Positions 24,126 to 32,392 of a stretch of 46,378 bases of DNA are shown in pieces. The position numbers were made by a program, and so were the translations under genes. Position 1 is the first letter of the stretch. Each line of letters starts with the position of its first letter. The stretch is from Bacteroidota bacterium (GTDB lineage Bacteria; Bacteroidota; Bacteroidia; Bacteroidales; P3), in contig JAEZKK010000028.1 of the NCBI GenBank assembly GCA_023415495.1, positions 1-46,378 on the forward strand. Direction: 5' to 3'. Below the pieces are notes generated by a model that saw only the letters and a list, made by a program, of their open reading frames with translations, ran no database searches and had not been told where the DNA came from.

Positions 24126-25265
24126 ATGGTTTCTCAAATAAAAACAAATAAGCTGGATCAAATCCTTGTTCACAGAATTTGGGGATATGTTGTGCTAGCC
24201 TTCTTTATCTGGTTTATGTTCTTTGCCACTTTTAAAATTGGAGAATATCCAATGATGTGGATGGAGGATGGAGTAAGCTGGGTAAGCAATTGGTTAAATA
24301 ATAATGTTTCCGAAGGAATCCTTTCTGATATGCTTTCCTTTGGGGTAGTTCAAGGAGTTGGAGGGGTATTGGTATTCCTTCCTAATATTCTTATCCTATT
24401 TCTTTTTATCTCATTGATGGAAGAAACTGGCTATATGGCAAGGGTAGCCTATCTTATGGATAAGTTAATGCATGGTATGGGGCTTCATGGTAAGAGTTTT
24501 GTACCTATGATTATGGGCTTTGGCTGTAATGTCCCAGCTATTATGGCTACACGAACAATCGAGAATAAAAAAGACAGACTATTGACAATGTTGATAATTC
24601 CTTTTATGTCCTGTAGTGCTCGCCTGCCTGTATATATTCTTATTATTGGCACTTTTTTCCCTGAGCATGCAGTGCTAATCCTTTGCTTACTCTATCTCTT
24701 AGGAATACTTCTTGCAGTTTTATTTGCATTTGTATTTAAAAAGACTATTCTCAAAACTCTTAGTGCAGAGTATAAAATGATATTGCCACGATACAGAATC
24801 CCTACTATTAAAACCACTCTTGGCATCCTTTGGTTTAATACTAAGGATTATTTAAAAAAGATGGGAGGAATAATCCTTATATCCTCAATTGTCATTTGGT
24901 TTCTAATGAATTACCCAACAGTTGACAGTCCTGATACTTCTTTCTTAGCTTATTTTGGAAGATTTATCGAGCCTATTCTTGCACCCTTAGGGTTTGACTG
25001 GAAGATAGGGATTAGTCTTTTATCAGGCTTTGGAGCAAAGGAGGTTATTGTTAGTACTATCAGCGTTGTTCAGCCAGTCTTTACTCATGCTTCTGCATTA
25101 AGCTTCTTGGTCTTTGTATTGATTTACTTCCCTTGTATGGGAGTTTTTGCTGCAGTAGGCAGGGAAAGTGGTAAATGGAAATGGGCTTTCTTCCTTGCTT
25201 TTTACACTACAACTCTTGCTTGGATACTTTCGTTTATAACTTATAGAATTGCTATTCTATTCTAA
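24126..25265 (+). CDS. FeoB-type ferrous iron transporter membrane domain, without G domain
   Basis: 379 residues, about nine membrane segments. It begins at the point where the membrane part of FeoB begins (LVHRIWGYVVLAFFIWFMF ... FKIGEYPM), continues with the first Gate motif SFVPMIMGFGCNVPAIMATR (Cys134) and FMSCSARLPVYI (Cys163), and ends with the second Gate region (GFGAKEVIVSTI). The roughly 250-residue GTPase domain with its P-loop is absent, and no feoA or G-domain gene is near. It could work with a separately encoded G domain, transport something else, or be a relict. The frame is intact and well conserved, so function is likely. Confidence 0.85.
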   Translation: MVSQIKTNKLDQILVHRIWGYVVLAFFIWFMFFATFKIGEYPMMWMEDGVSWVSNWLNNNVSEGILSDMLSFGVVQGVGGVLVFLPNILILFLFISLMEETGYMARVAYLMDKLMHGMGLHGKSFVPMIMGFGCNVPAIMATRTIENKKDRLLTMLIIPFMSCSARLPVYILIIGTFFPEHAVLILCLLYLLGILLAVLFAFVFKKTILKTLSAEYKMILPRYRIPTIKTTLGILWFNTKDYLKKMGGIILISSIVIWFLMNYPTVDSPDTSFLAYFGRFIEPILAPLGFDWKIGISLLSGFGAKEVIVSTISVVQPVFTHASALSFLVFVLIYFPCMGVFAAVGRESGKWKWAFFLAFYTTTLAWILSFITYRIAILF

Positions 25266-25287
25266 ACAAATAATAACAAGGTCGATT

Positions 25288-25830
25288 ATGAGTATTAATG
25301 AAGAAAAAAAGAAAATAAGAGAAATTGTAAAAGAAAAGAAGAAAGAATATAGTCTTGAAAAGAAGAAAGAGATTTCTAAGAAGATTATGTTATCTCTTGT
25401 CAATAAAGACTATTTTATAAATTCTCATACTATTGCCTTCTATTGGTCAATGCCCGATGAGGTCTTTACCCATGATTTTATTCTTTCTTGGTATAAAGAA
25501 AAGAGAATATTGCTTCCTTGTGTTGAAAATGACATTCTATTACTTAGAGAGTTTAAGGGAATGGAGACAATGAGAAAGGGAGAAGCATTTTCAATACTTG
25601 AACCCATTGGTGAGGTTTTTAATGATTTTGAGAATATTGATTTAATACTTGTTCCTGGGATTGGTTTTGATAAAAATGGCAATAGAGTTGGGAGAGGGAA
25701 AGGTTATTATGATAAACTTCTTCATAACTCAAAGGCTATTAAAGTAGGAGTATGCTTTCCTTTTCAAGTCTTTGATTCAATCCCAATGGAAGAATTTGAT
25801 ATTAAGATGGACTTTATAATCTATAATTAA
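25288..25830 (+). CDS. 5-formyltetrahydrofolate cyclo-ligase
   Basis: About 180 residues from the ATG at 25288, which I prefer over an upstream start inside the previous gene. The N-terminal KKKIREIVKEKKKEY and the C-terminal LILVPGIGFDKNGNRVGRGKGYYDKLL contain the conserved nucleotide and folate binding motifs (GxGKGYYD). It uses ATP to turn 5-formyl-THF into 5,10-methenyl-THF, returning it to the one-carbon pool. It starts 22 nt after the FeoB-domain gene and is followed 19 nt later by lnt. Confidence 0.93.
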   Translation: MSINEEKKKIREIVKEKKKEYSLEKKKEISKKIMLSLVNKDYFINSHTIAFYWSMPDEVFTHDFILSWYKEKRILLPCVENDILLLREFKGMETMRKGEAFSILEPIGEVFNDFENIDLILVPGIGFDKNGNRVGRGKGYYDKLLHNSKAIKVGVCFPFQVFDSIPMEEFDIKMDFIIYN

Positions 25831-25849
25831 TAATCTAAACAAAACAGCT

Positions 25850-27523
25850 ATGAAGAAATATAAAACTAAATTAATTCTATTATTTACTTCTCTACTTTCG
25901 GGTCTTTTACTTTTTATTTCATGGCCTACTTTTGGATTCCCTATTTTTCTTTTTCTTTCTTTAATCCCCTTATTCTTTGTAGAGGATTTTATTTCTAAGA
26001 ATAGAAAGGATTTTCCTAAGTTTTCAGTTTTTACATATTCTTTCTTTGGACTCTTGCTGTGGAATATCCTAACAACTTATTGGATAAGCTACGCAACTCT
26101 CTTTGGATTGTTTGCTCCTGTATTTAATGCAATTATATTTGCATTTGCATTTCAGTTATATTCATTTATAAAAAGAGTTGTTTTCAAAGAAAAGGATAAT
26201 TTTCTTCTCCTCCCTATAATTTGGATTAGTATTGAGTATATTCATCATCATTGGGAGCTTACCTGGCCTTGGATGAGCCTTGGCAATGGTTTTGCTGATT
26301 ATCCAGCATTGATACAATGGTATGAGTATACTGGGATTTTCGGAGGTAGTCTTTGGATTTTAATTGCTAATTATTTTGGATTTAAAACTCTTAAGTCAAT
26401 TACCTTTTCTAAGTCTTCTTCTAAGAAAATCTCTTTATTAGTTAATTCAAAAAAGTCTTTATTGATTAATATTTCATCCTTCGCATTAGTAATTGCTTTC
26501 CCAATTCTACTTTCTTTGATTATTTCAAATAGATATAAGGTAGAGGATAATATCCCTGTGGATGTAATTGCAATTCAACCTAATTTAGAACCTTATGATA
26601 AGGAGAAGATGCTTAGCAATTTTGAGATATTAGACCTTATTACCTCACTTGCTTCTAAAGAGACAGATAATAATACTGATTTTATTATATGCCCAGAAGG
26701 GACTCTGGAAGAGAGAATTTGGGAAGATGGTATAGAAAACTCCGAAAGCCTTTACTTATTAAGTGAATTTCTAATGGGATATGATAAGGCTCAGTGGATA
26801 ACAGGTGCTTTTACTTATAAACTTCAAGACGAAAACGAAAAAACCTATGCTTCAAGAGATATCACTGGTGCTCCAAAACCTTATTATTCTGCTTATAATT
26901 CTGCAATCAATATTAAGAAGAACTATTATTACGAGGTATATCACAAAAGGAAATTAGTTCCAGGGGTTGAAAAAATGCCTTTTTATAAGTATATTAAACA
27001 TGTAATGGATTTTGCTATTTCACTTGGCAATCTTCCAGTTGGCACTTTGGGAGTTGATAATAATCAACCTTTATTCTCTGATGATTCAAATAGAGTAAAG
27101 GTTATTCCTTCAATTTGCTATGAGTCGGTTTATGGAGAATATTTAGCAAGAAAGGTTCGCCAAGGAGCTAATTTAGTATTTATTATTACTAATGATTCTT
27201 GGTGGAGAGATACTCAAGGCTATAAACAACATGCAGCCTATGCAAAACTTAGAGCAATTGAGACTCGTCGTTTTATTGCAAGAAGTGCCAATACTGGAAT
27301 TTCAAGTTTTATTGACCCAATGGGAGAAGTAATACATCAAACCAAATTCTGGGAAGTGGATGTAATAAAAGAATCTCTCATCCCCCAAAACAAACTAACC
27401 TTCTACGTAAAATACGGCGACTATATCGCTCGCATATCTCTATTCTCATCAATTCTATTAATCCTAATAGGAATAGTATATCAAATAAAACAAAAAGGTG
27501 AAGCCAAGTATTTGAAAAACTAA
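25850..27523 (+). CDS. lnt: Apolipoprotein N-acyltransferase
   Basis: 557 residues: six or so N-terminal membrane helices, then a nitrilase-like periplasmic domain. The catalytic triad of the family is seen as the glutamate of CPEGTLEERIW, a lysine in the YHKRKLVPGVEKMPF segment and the cysteine of IPSICYESVYGEY; NDSWWRDTQGYKQH follows as expected. It adds the third acyl chain to lipoproteins in the inner membrane. No other lipoprotein-processing gene is close. A final membrane helix ends the protein. The 21-bp palindrome array begins immediately downstream. Confidence 0.93.
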   Translation: MKKYKTKLILLFTSLLSGLLLFISWPTFGFPIFLFLSLIPLFFVEDFISKNRKDFPKFSVFTYSFFGLLLWNILTTYWISYATLFGLFAPVFNAIIFAFAFQLYSFIKRVVFKEKDNFLLLPIIWISIEYIHHHWELTWPWMSLGNGFADYPALIQWYEYTGIFGGSLWILIANYFGFKTLKSITFSKSSSKKISLLVNSKKSLLINISSFALVIAFPILLSLIISNRYKVEDNIPVDVIAIQPNLEPYDKEKMLSNFEILDLITSLASKETDNNTDFIICPEGTLEERIWEDGIENSESLYLLSEFLMGYDKAQWITGAFTYKLQDENEKTYASRDITGAPKPYYSAYNSAINIKKNYYYEVYHKRKLVPGVEKMPFYKYIKHVMDFAISLGNLPVGTLGVDNNQPLFSDDSNRVKVIPSICYESVYGEYLARKVRQGANLVFIITNDSWWRDTQGYKQHAAYAKLRAIETRRFIARSANTGISSFIDPMGEVIHQTKFWEVDVIKESLIPQNKLTFYVKYGDYIARISLFSSILLILIGIVYQIKQKGEAKYLKN

Positions 27524-27527
27524 AATG

Positions 27528-27622
27528 GAATCAGATTACAGCGAAATAGAATCAAATTACAGAAAACTAACTCTTGATTCTACGAAAATAGAATCAAATT
27601 ACATTTTTTTAGAATCAAGAGT
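27528..27622. repeat. Intergenic 21-bp-period palindrome array
   Basis: Five 11-bp cores stand exactly 21 bp apart: GAATCAGATTA (27528), GAATCAAATTA (27549), ACTCTTGATTC (27570), GAATCAAATTA (27591) and GAATCAAGAGT (27612). The third and fifth are exact reverse complements. Core type matches that at the left edge of the window. It ends about 97 bp before a -7-like box (TATTTTTG, 27719-27726) of the carrier gene. Confidence 0.9.
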
Positions 27623-27718
27623 TATTTCTCTTAACTCAAATGTTAATTAAGAAGAGGTTAAAAAGCCTTGTTTTAATATCAAAGCGAGGTTCGTATTTTC
27701 TATTTTGATTTATTATTG

Positions 27719-27726
27719 TATTTTTG
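27719..27726 (+). promoter_or_regulatory. -7-like box of the YfcC-type carrier gene
   Basis: TATTTTTGC fits TAnnTTTG and lies about 40 bp before the start codon. No convincing -33 element was seen. Confidence 0.45.
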
Positions 27727-27765
27727 CGAGCTGGTTTTATTTATTAATAGACTTATTTATTGCTT

Positions 27766-29364
27766 ATGTTTAAAAAGGTGCCTCACACTTACGTTATTAT
27801 TTTCTCGCTAATTGCTCTGGCTGCAATTGCTACTTGGTTCGTTCCTGCGGGAGAATTTCTAAGAGAGATAAAACTTACTGATAGCGGTAAGGAGATAAAT
27901 AGTATTATTCCAGGTTCTTATCATAGTGTTGACCAAAGCCCTCAGACTTGGGAGATAATGTCGGCCTTCTTTAAAGGATTTCAAAAAGCTCCAGGTATTA
28001 TTGCTTTCTTATTGATTTTAGGAGGTGCTTTTTGGATACTAAATGAGAGTAAGGCTATTGATATGGGAGTGCAGTCGTTCTTAAATCATTCAAATAAATT
28101 AGAGAGGTTTAGAGTCCTGAAATGGATAGGGGTGAATAATCTAATTATAATATTTATAATGGTTATTTTCAGTCTCTTTGGAGCAATATTTGGAATGAGT
28201 GAGGAAACTATTGCCTTTGTAATTATCTTTGTCCCATTAGCAATTAGTATGGGTTATGACTCCATTGTAGGGGTTTGTATGTGTTTCTTAGCAGCAGGAT
28301 TGGGCTTTGCAGGATGTATTCTTAATCCATTTACCTTAGGTATTGCTCAAGATATTGCAGGGATAAAAATGTTTAGCGGAATTGAATATAGATTAGTGAT
28401 TTGGTTTTTTATTACTTTTATTGGGATAGCTTTTGTGCTTTGGTATGCAAGAAAGATTAAAAGAAATCCAGAAAAATCGATAATGTACGCTGAGGATGAG
28501 TACTGGAGAAAGAATCATGAAAATGCATCAAGGATTGAACCAATAAAATCAAATAAAGGAACTTGGTTAAGCTTTATCCTTTCAAGTATTATACTAATAG
28601 TTTACACAATAAATATAGGCTTAGATTATCTAAGAGATAATTCTATGCTTTCTGTTTATATATTTATGCTTATTCTTACAATTGTTTTTATCCTTATTGG
28701 ATATAAGATGGTTAAGAAGAGTGTTCAGTTTTTCTGTCTATTTATTCTAATCTTTACAATAGTATATCTAATTGTAGGTGTGATGATGTTTGAATGGGAC
28801 TTTGTTCATATTGCTGCATTGTTTTTCTTTATGGCAATTGCAACAGGGATGGCTTTGGGAAAGAATGCTTCGGAAATATCAAAACTCTTTATTGATGGGG
28901 CAAAGGATATGCTTTCTGCAGCTCTTGTCGTAGGTTTAGCCTCTGGAATTATTGTTGTTTTAGAAGATGGTAAAATCATCGATACATTTTTAAATTCTGT
29001 TTCAAATTCAATTAATTCCTCAGGAGAATTAGGAGCATTAAGTCTAATGTATGGTTTCCAATCAATATTAAATGCAATTATTACCTCAGGAACTGCCAAG
29101 GCTGCTATGCTTATGCCAATGTTTAGAGAAGTTGCTACAATTGCAGGAATATCTCTACAATCGGCAGTAACAGCTTTCCATATTGGAGATGGCTTCACTA
29201 ACCTTATTACTCCTACCTCTGGAGTATTGATTGGAGTACTTGGTATTGCTCGTATTCCTTATGCAAAATGGTTTAAATGGGCATGGAAATTTATTCTCTT
29301 TATGGTAGTGCTTGGATGGCTACTATTAATCCCAACTTTATATTTCCAGCTACCTGGATTTTAA
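27766..29364 (+). CDS. YfcC/C4-dicarboxylate anaerobic carrier family membrane protein
   Basis: 532 residues from the ATG at 27766 (a TTG six bases upstream is less likely). About 12-13 membrane segments. The N-terminus FKKVPHTYVIIFSLIALAAI with TWFVPAGEF, then FGMSEETIAFVIIFVPLA, AAGLGFAGCILNPFTLGIAQ and, near the end, GDGFTNLITPTSGVLIG fit the YfcC/DcuC-like family in two inverted halves. Members are assigned to transport of C4-dicarboxylates, basic amino acids or peptides; the substrate here is unknown. Monocistronic, with its own promoter behind the repeat array. Confidence 0.85.
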   Translation: MFKKVPHTYVIIFSLIALAAIATWFVPAGEFLREIKLTDSGKEINSIIPGSYHSVDQSPQTWEIMSAFFKGFQKAPGIIAFLLILGGAFWILNESKAIDMGVQSFLNHSNKLERFRVLKWIGVNNLIIIFIMVIFSLFGAIFGMSEETIAFVIIFVPLAISMGYDSIVGVCMCFLAAGLGFAGCILNPFTLGIAQDIAGIKMFSGIEYRLVIWFFITFIGIAFVLWYARKIKRNPEKSIMYAEDEYWRKNHENASRIEPIKSNKGTWLSFILSSIILIVYTINIGLDYLRDNSMLSVYIFMLILTIVFILIGYKMVKKSVQFFCLFILIFTIVYLIVGVMMFEWDFVHIAALFFFMAIATGMALGKNASEISKLFIDGAKDMLSAALVVGLASGIIVVLEDGKIIDTFLNSVSNSINSSGELGALSLMYGFQSILNAIITSGTAKAAMLMPMFREVATIAGISLQSAVTAFHIGDGFTNLITPTSGVLIGVLGIARIPYAKWFKWAWKFILFMVVLGWLLLIPTLYFQLPGF

Positions 29365-29382
29365 TATTCCAATAATTATATC

Positions 29383-29390
29383 TAATTTTG
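29383..29390 (+). promoter_or_regulatory. -7 box of the OmpH-like gene
   Basis: TAATTTTG followed by C, about 30 bp before the start codon and only 19 bp after the preceding stop. Confidence 0.55.
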
Positions 29391-29420
29391 CCAGCTTAAT
29401 TAATAAAACAAAGAAGAAAG

Positions 29421-30116
29421 ATGCAAGAAGAAATGAATAATGTTCAAGAAGAGATAAGTAATATTCAAGAAGAGAATCAAGAGTTTATTAAAAATAAAAC
29501 AAAGCAAATAGGTAAGAATCAAAAGATATTCAGTTTTATTTCTGTACTCTCTTTGATTGGTGTAATAGTAGTTATAACCCTCTTTATTTTCAAGGGGAAT
29601 AATATAAGTAATGATAATTCCTCAACTCCTATTATCCAAAATGGAGAACTTAGAATTGCGTATGTCGATACTGATTCAATTATGTTACAATATGAATATG
29701 CAAAGGATTTGGAACAAGGCTTAAAATCATATCAAAAACAATTAGAATCAAGCTATGAAAGTCAATTAAGGAAACTTCAAACTGATTTTGAAAACTATCA
29801 AAAAACTGGAGATAAACTTACTCTTACAGAACAAAGAAGAAAAGAAGAGGATTTGATGAAAAGACAACAAGAGCTTCCAGAGGTTCAACAAAGGATGATG
29901 AGCCAATTACAAGAGCGTCAAGTGGAAGACAATAAGAAACTTTTAAATTCTGTATATGCATTTATCAAGGATTATAATTCTAAGAATAAAAAATTCAATA
30001 TAATTCTTTCCAAGAGCTATGTTTCAAGCTCTGTACTATATGCAGATCAAGGCCTTGATATCACTAAGGAAATTATCAAAGGCCTTAATCAGGAATATAA
30101 AGATTTAAAGAAATAA
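29421..30116 (+). CDS. OmpH/Skp-like protein anchored by an N-terminal membrane segment
   Basis: 231 residues. A glutamate/asparagine-rich coiled-coil-like head (about 1-35) precedes one membrane helix (about 37-58, IFSFISVLSLIGVIVVITLF). The rest is OmpH-like: LRIAYVDTDSIMLQYEYAK, a long glutamine/lysine-rich coiled coil (about 95-170) and a C-terminal FNIILSKSYVSSSVLYAD segment that is the usual end of the Skp fold. Skp holds unfolded outer-membrane proteins in the periplasm. Here an uncleaved anchor replaces the usual signal peptide and would leave the head in the cytoplasm. Confidence 0.8.
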   Translation: MQEEMNNVQEEISNIQEENQEFIKNKTKQIGKNQKIFSFISVLSLIGVIVVITLFIFKGNNISNDNSSTPIIQNGELRIAYVDTDSIMLQYEYAKDLEQGLKSYQKQLESSYESQLRKLQTDFENYQKTGDKLTLTEQRRKEEDLMKRQQELPEVQQRMMSQLQERQVEDNKKLLNSVYAFIKDYNSKNKKFNIILSKSYVSSSVLYADQGLDITKEIIKGLNQEYKDLKK

Positions 30117-30124
30117 AAATCTAA

Positions 30125-30169
30125 ATAATAAAAATTAGCACTAAATCTTAAACGGATGAGGTGCTAATT
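30125..30169 (-). terminator. Terminator overlapping the stop of the sugar dehydrogenase gene
   Basis: Minus-strand AATTAGCAC (30169-30161) and GTGCTAATT (30041+92 to 30133, that is 30141-30133) pair with a loop of about 19 nt that contains the last codons; TTTTATTATTT follows. The stop codon sits at the base of the 3' arm. Confidence 0.6.
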
Positions 30170-31106
30170 CCAATTTAGCTAAAGGGTGGTAGTCGCCCTT
30201 TAATCCTACAGGCTTAGAATTTCTAATATCACTTACAATTTGAATAGATTGTCTTGAGTCCTCAAGCGAGAAACCATTGCCTGCAAGTATTTGTCTATAA
30301 CTTTCGGTATGTAATTCTGTAAAGCCTTCGCTAAACTCAATTTCTTTTCCTTCCATTTCAATCTTACGATAAGTTCTCTTACCCTCTAATATTGCTTGTT
30401 GAGGAAGGGTGTCTGCATTAATACTCATAAAATATCTAACCCTTGCTTTTTCAAATCTAAGAAAACCTGCAGCTCTATCATGCTGGTATACATGAACAAT
30501 ATTCTCTTTAATCTCTCCAAATATCCAAGAAAGCATATCATAGAAATGAACTCCAATATTAGTAGCTACTCCCCCGCTTTTCTCTGTTACTCCCTTCCAA
30601 GAAGTATAGTACCATGTTCCTCTTGACGTAATATAAGTTAAATCAACATCATAAACCTTGTCCTTTGGTCCATTTTCGATTTCCTTTTTCCAATCAATAA
30701 TTGCTTGATGAAGTCTAAGTTGAAGTATATTATATACTTTCTTTCCTGTTTCTTTCTCCATCATACTAATAGCATCAATATTCCATGGATTAAGCACAAG
30801 AGGTTTTTCACAAATAACATCGCATTGAGTTCTAAGACCAAAACGAATATGAGAATCGTGAAGATAGTTTGGAGTGCAAACAGAAATATAATCTAATTTT
30901 TTCTCAGTATGTTTTATCTTATCTACATATCTATCGAATCTCTCAAACTCAGTGTAAAAAGAGCTATTAGGGAAATATGAATCCATTATCCCAACAGTAT
31001 CTGATTTATCAAGTGCAACTATTAAGTTATTTCCAGTATCTTTAATAGCTCTAAGGTGACGAGGAGCAATATATCCAGCCACTCCTATTATTCCAAAATT
31101 CTTCAT
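30141..31106 (-). CDS. Gfo/Idh/MocA oxidoreductase, WlbA/WbpB-like sugar dehydrogenase
   Basis: 321 residues. An N-terminal NAD-binding fold (GIIGVAGYIAPRHLRAI) leads to the family lysine in CEKPLVLNPWNID, a signature of WlbA/WbpB (UDP-N-acetylglucosaminuronate 3-dehydrogenase), then GGVATNIGVHFYDML with the catalytic histidine region. It probably oxidises the C3 hydroxyl of a UDP-sugar for a 2,3-diamino sugar in O-antigen or glycoprotein glycans. It lies 11 nt downstream of the acetyltransferase that acts later in the same pathway. The aminotransferase of that pathway is not beside them. Confidence 0.85.
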   Translation of the reverse strand: MKNFGIIGVAGYIAPRHLRAIKDTGNNLIVALDKSDTVGIMDSYFPNSSFYTEFERFDRYVDKIKHTEKKLDYISVCTPNYLHDSHIRFGLRTQCDVICEKPLVLNPWNIDAISMMEKETGKKVYNILQLRLHQAIIDWKKEIENGPKDKVYDVDLTYITSRGTWYYTSWKGVTEKSGGVATNIGVHFYDMLSWIFGEIKENIVHVYQHDRAAGFLRFEKARVRYFMSINADTLPQQAILEGKRTYRKIEMEGKEIEFSEGFTELHTESYRQILAGNGFSLEDSRQSIQIVSDIRNSKPVGLKGDYHPLAKLELAPHPFKI

Positions 31107-31117
31107 TTAAACTCTTT

Positions 31118-31687
31118 TTATTTTATTCTTACAACTCTATTGTTTTCTAATTTATATTCCTGATTCGATTCAGGACAAATTGCAATACCATCCTTAAACT
31201 CTAATCTATGTCCATATTGACTAATCCAACCAATTTGACGAGCAGGATTCCCTACTACAAGAGCATAATCAGGAATGAATTTTGTTACTACAGCTCCTGC
31301 TCCAATAAATGCGTAATCTCCAATATCGTTACCGCAAACAATGGTTGCATTAGCCCCTATTGATGCTCCTTGCCCAACTATTGTTTTTAAGTAACTATCT
31401 CTTCTATTTACAGCAGAGCGAGGATTGATAACATTTGTAAATACACAGCTTGGACCAAGAAATACATCGTCCTTGCATATTACTCCTGTATAAATCGAAA
31501 CATTGTTTTGTACCTTAACATTATTTCCTAATACAACATCTGGAGAAACAACTACATTTTGTCCTATATTACAATTCTCTCCAATTATAGCACCACTCAT
31601 AATATGAGAAAAATGCCAAATCTTTGTTCCTTTTCCTATTTGAGAACCCTCGTCTATAACAGAGCTTGGATGTACATAATAATCCAT
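31118..31687 (-). CDS. N-acetyltransferase of the left-handed beta-helix family (WlbB/WbpD-like)
   Basis: 189 residues made of hexapeptide repeats (for example IGKGTKIWHFSHIMSGAIIG and NIGQNVVVSPDVVLGNNVKV), the LbH acyltransferase fold that trimerises. GQGASIGANATIVCGNDIG, the loop VVTKFIPDYALVVGNPARQIG and a short C-terminal CPESNQEYKL segment resemble WbpD/WlbB, which acetylates the 3-amino group of a UDP-diamino sugar. First gene of a two-gene unit with a -7 box (TATCTTTG, 31739-31732) about 45 bp upstream. Confidence 0.85.
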   Translation of the reverse strand: MDYYVHPSSVIDEGSQIGKGTKIWHFSHIMSGAIIGENCNIGQNVVVSPDVVLGNNVKVQNNVSIYTGVICKDDVFLGPSCVFTNVINPRSAVNRRDSYLKTIVGQGASIGANATIVCGNDIGDYAFIGAGAVVTKFIPDYALVVGNPARQIGWISQYGHRLEFKDGIAICPESNQEYKLENNRVVRIK

Positions 31688-31731
31688 AATATCTATCGTT
31701 TATATCTATTAATTATATTCGTTATAAGTTG

Positions 31732-31790
31732 CAAAGATAAAAAAATATTCACTGTAGTTTCCAACGGATTGAAAATAATGTGTAACTTTG
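31732..31790. promoter_or_regulatory. Divergent promoters for the acetyltransferase and DUF1573 genes
   Basis: Minus-strand TATCTTTGC (31739-31731) faces the acetyltransferase; plus-strand TAACTTTGC (31783-31791) faces DUF1573, giving the latter a leader of roughly 145 nt in which I recognise no known RNA element. Confidence 0.55.
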
Positions 31791-31942
31791 CACCTTACTT
31801 TTTATACTTTTAAGCTGTTGGTAAATAGATAATATTAATACAATACCTTATACTATATAAAGATAAAAAGAATAATGGTATGGTTTTTGTAACAAACAAG
31901 AACAATTAAACAAACAAATTAATAAATTAAAATCTTATAGAC

Positions 31943-32359
31943 ATGAAAAAGTTTATTTTATCATTAATGCTAACCTTTGGACTATTCCTTGGTCTTCAGG
32001 CTCAAACACCTAACAATAATCAATCAAAACCTAATGGAACTCAGGCTGAGATAAAATTTGATAAAGAAGTTCATGACTACGGAACGGTGATAAGAAACGG
32101 TAATGGAGAAACGACCTTTACTTACACTAATACTGGCAAAGCACCATTAGTATTATCAAATGTTCGTTCATCATGCGGTTGTACTGTTCCTTCATGGAGT
32201 AGAGAACCAATTATGCCAGGACAAAGCGGCACTTTAACAGTTAAATATAACACAGCAAGCGTAGGACCAATCAACAAAACAGTTACAGTTGAATCCAATG
32301 CTACAAAAAATAGAGTAGTACTTAGAATTACAGGAAAAGTTGTGCAAAGCGAGAACTAA
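31943..32359 (+). CDS. DUF1573 domain-containing secreted protein
   Basis: 138 residues: signal peptide (about 1-20, ending LQAQ) and one DUF1573 domain, a small Ig-like fold with the hallmark VRSSCGCTVPSWSREPIMPG (cysteines in CGC) and LTVKYNTASVGPINKTVTVESNA. The domain is abundant in Bacteroidota envelopes; its role is not established. It lies 33 nt before the aminotransferase gene, so the two may share a transcript. Confidence 0.88.
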   Translation: MKKFILSLMLTFGLFLGLQAQTPNNNQSKPNGTQAEIKFDKEVHDYGTVIRNGNGETTFTYTNTGKAPLVLSNVRSSCGCTVPSWSREPIMPGQSGTLTVKYNTASVGPINKTVTVESNATKNRVVLRITGKVVQSEN

Positions 32360-32392
32360 ATAATTAGTTTATCAATAACAAAAATCATTTTT

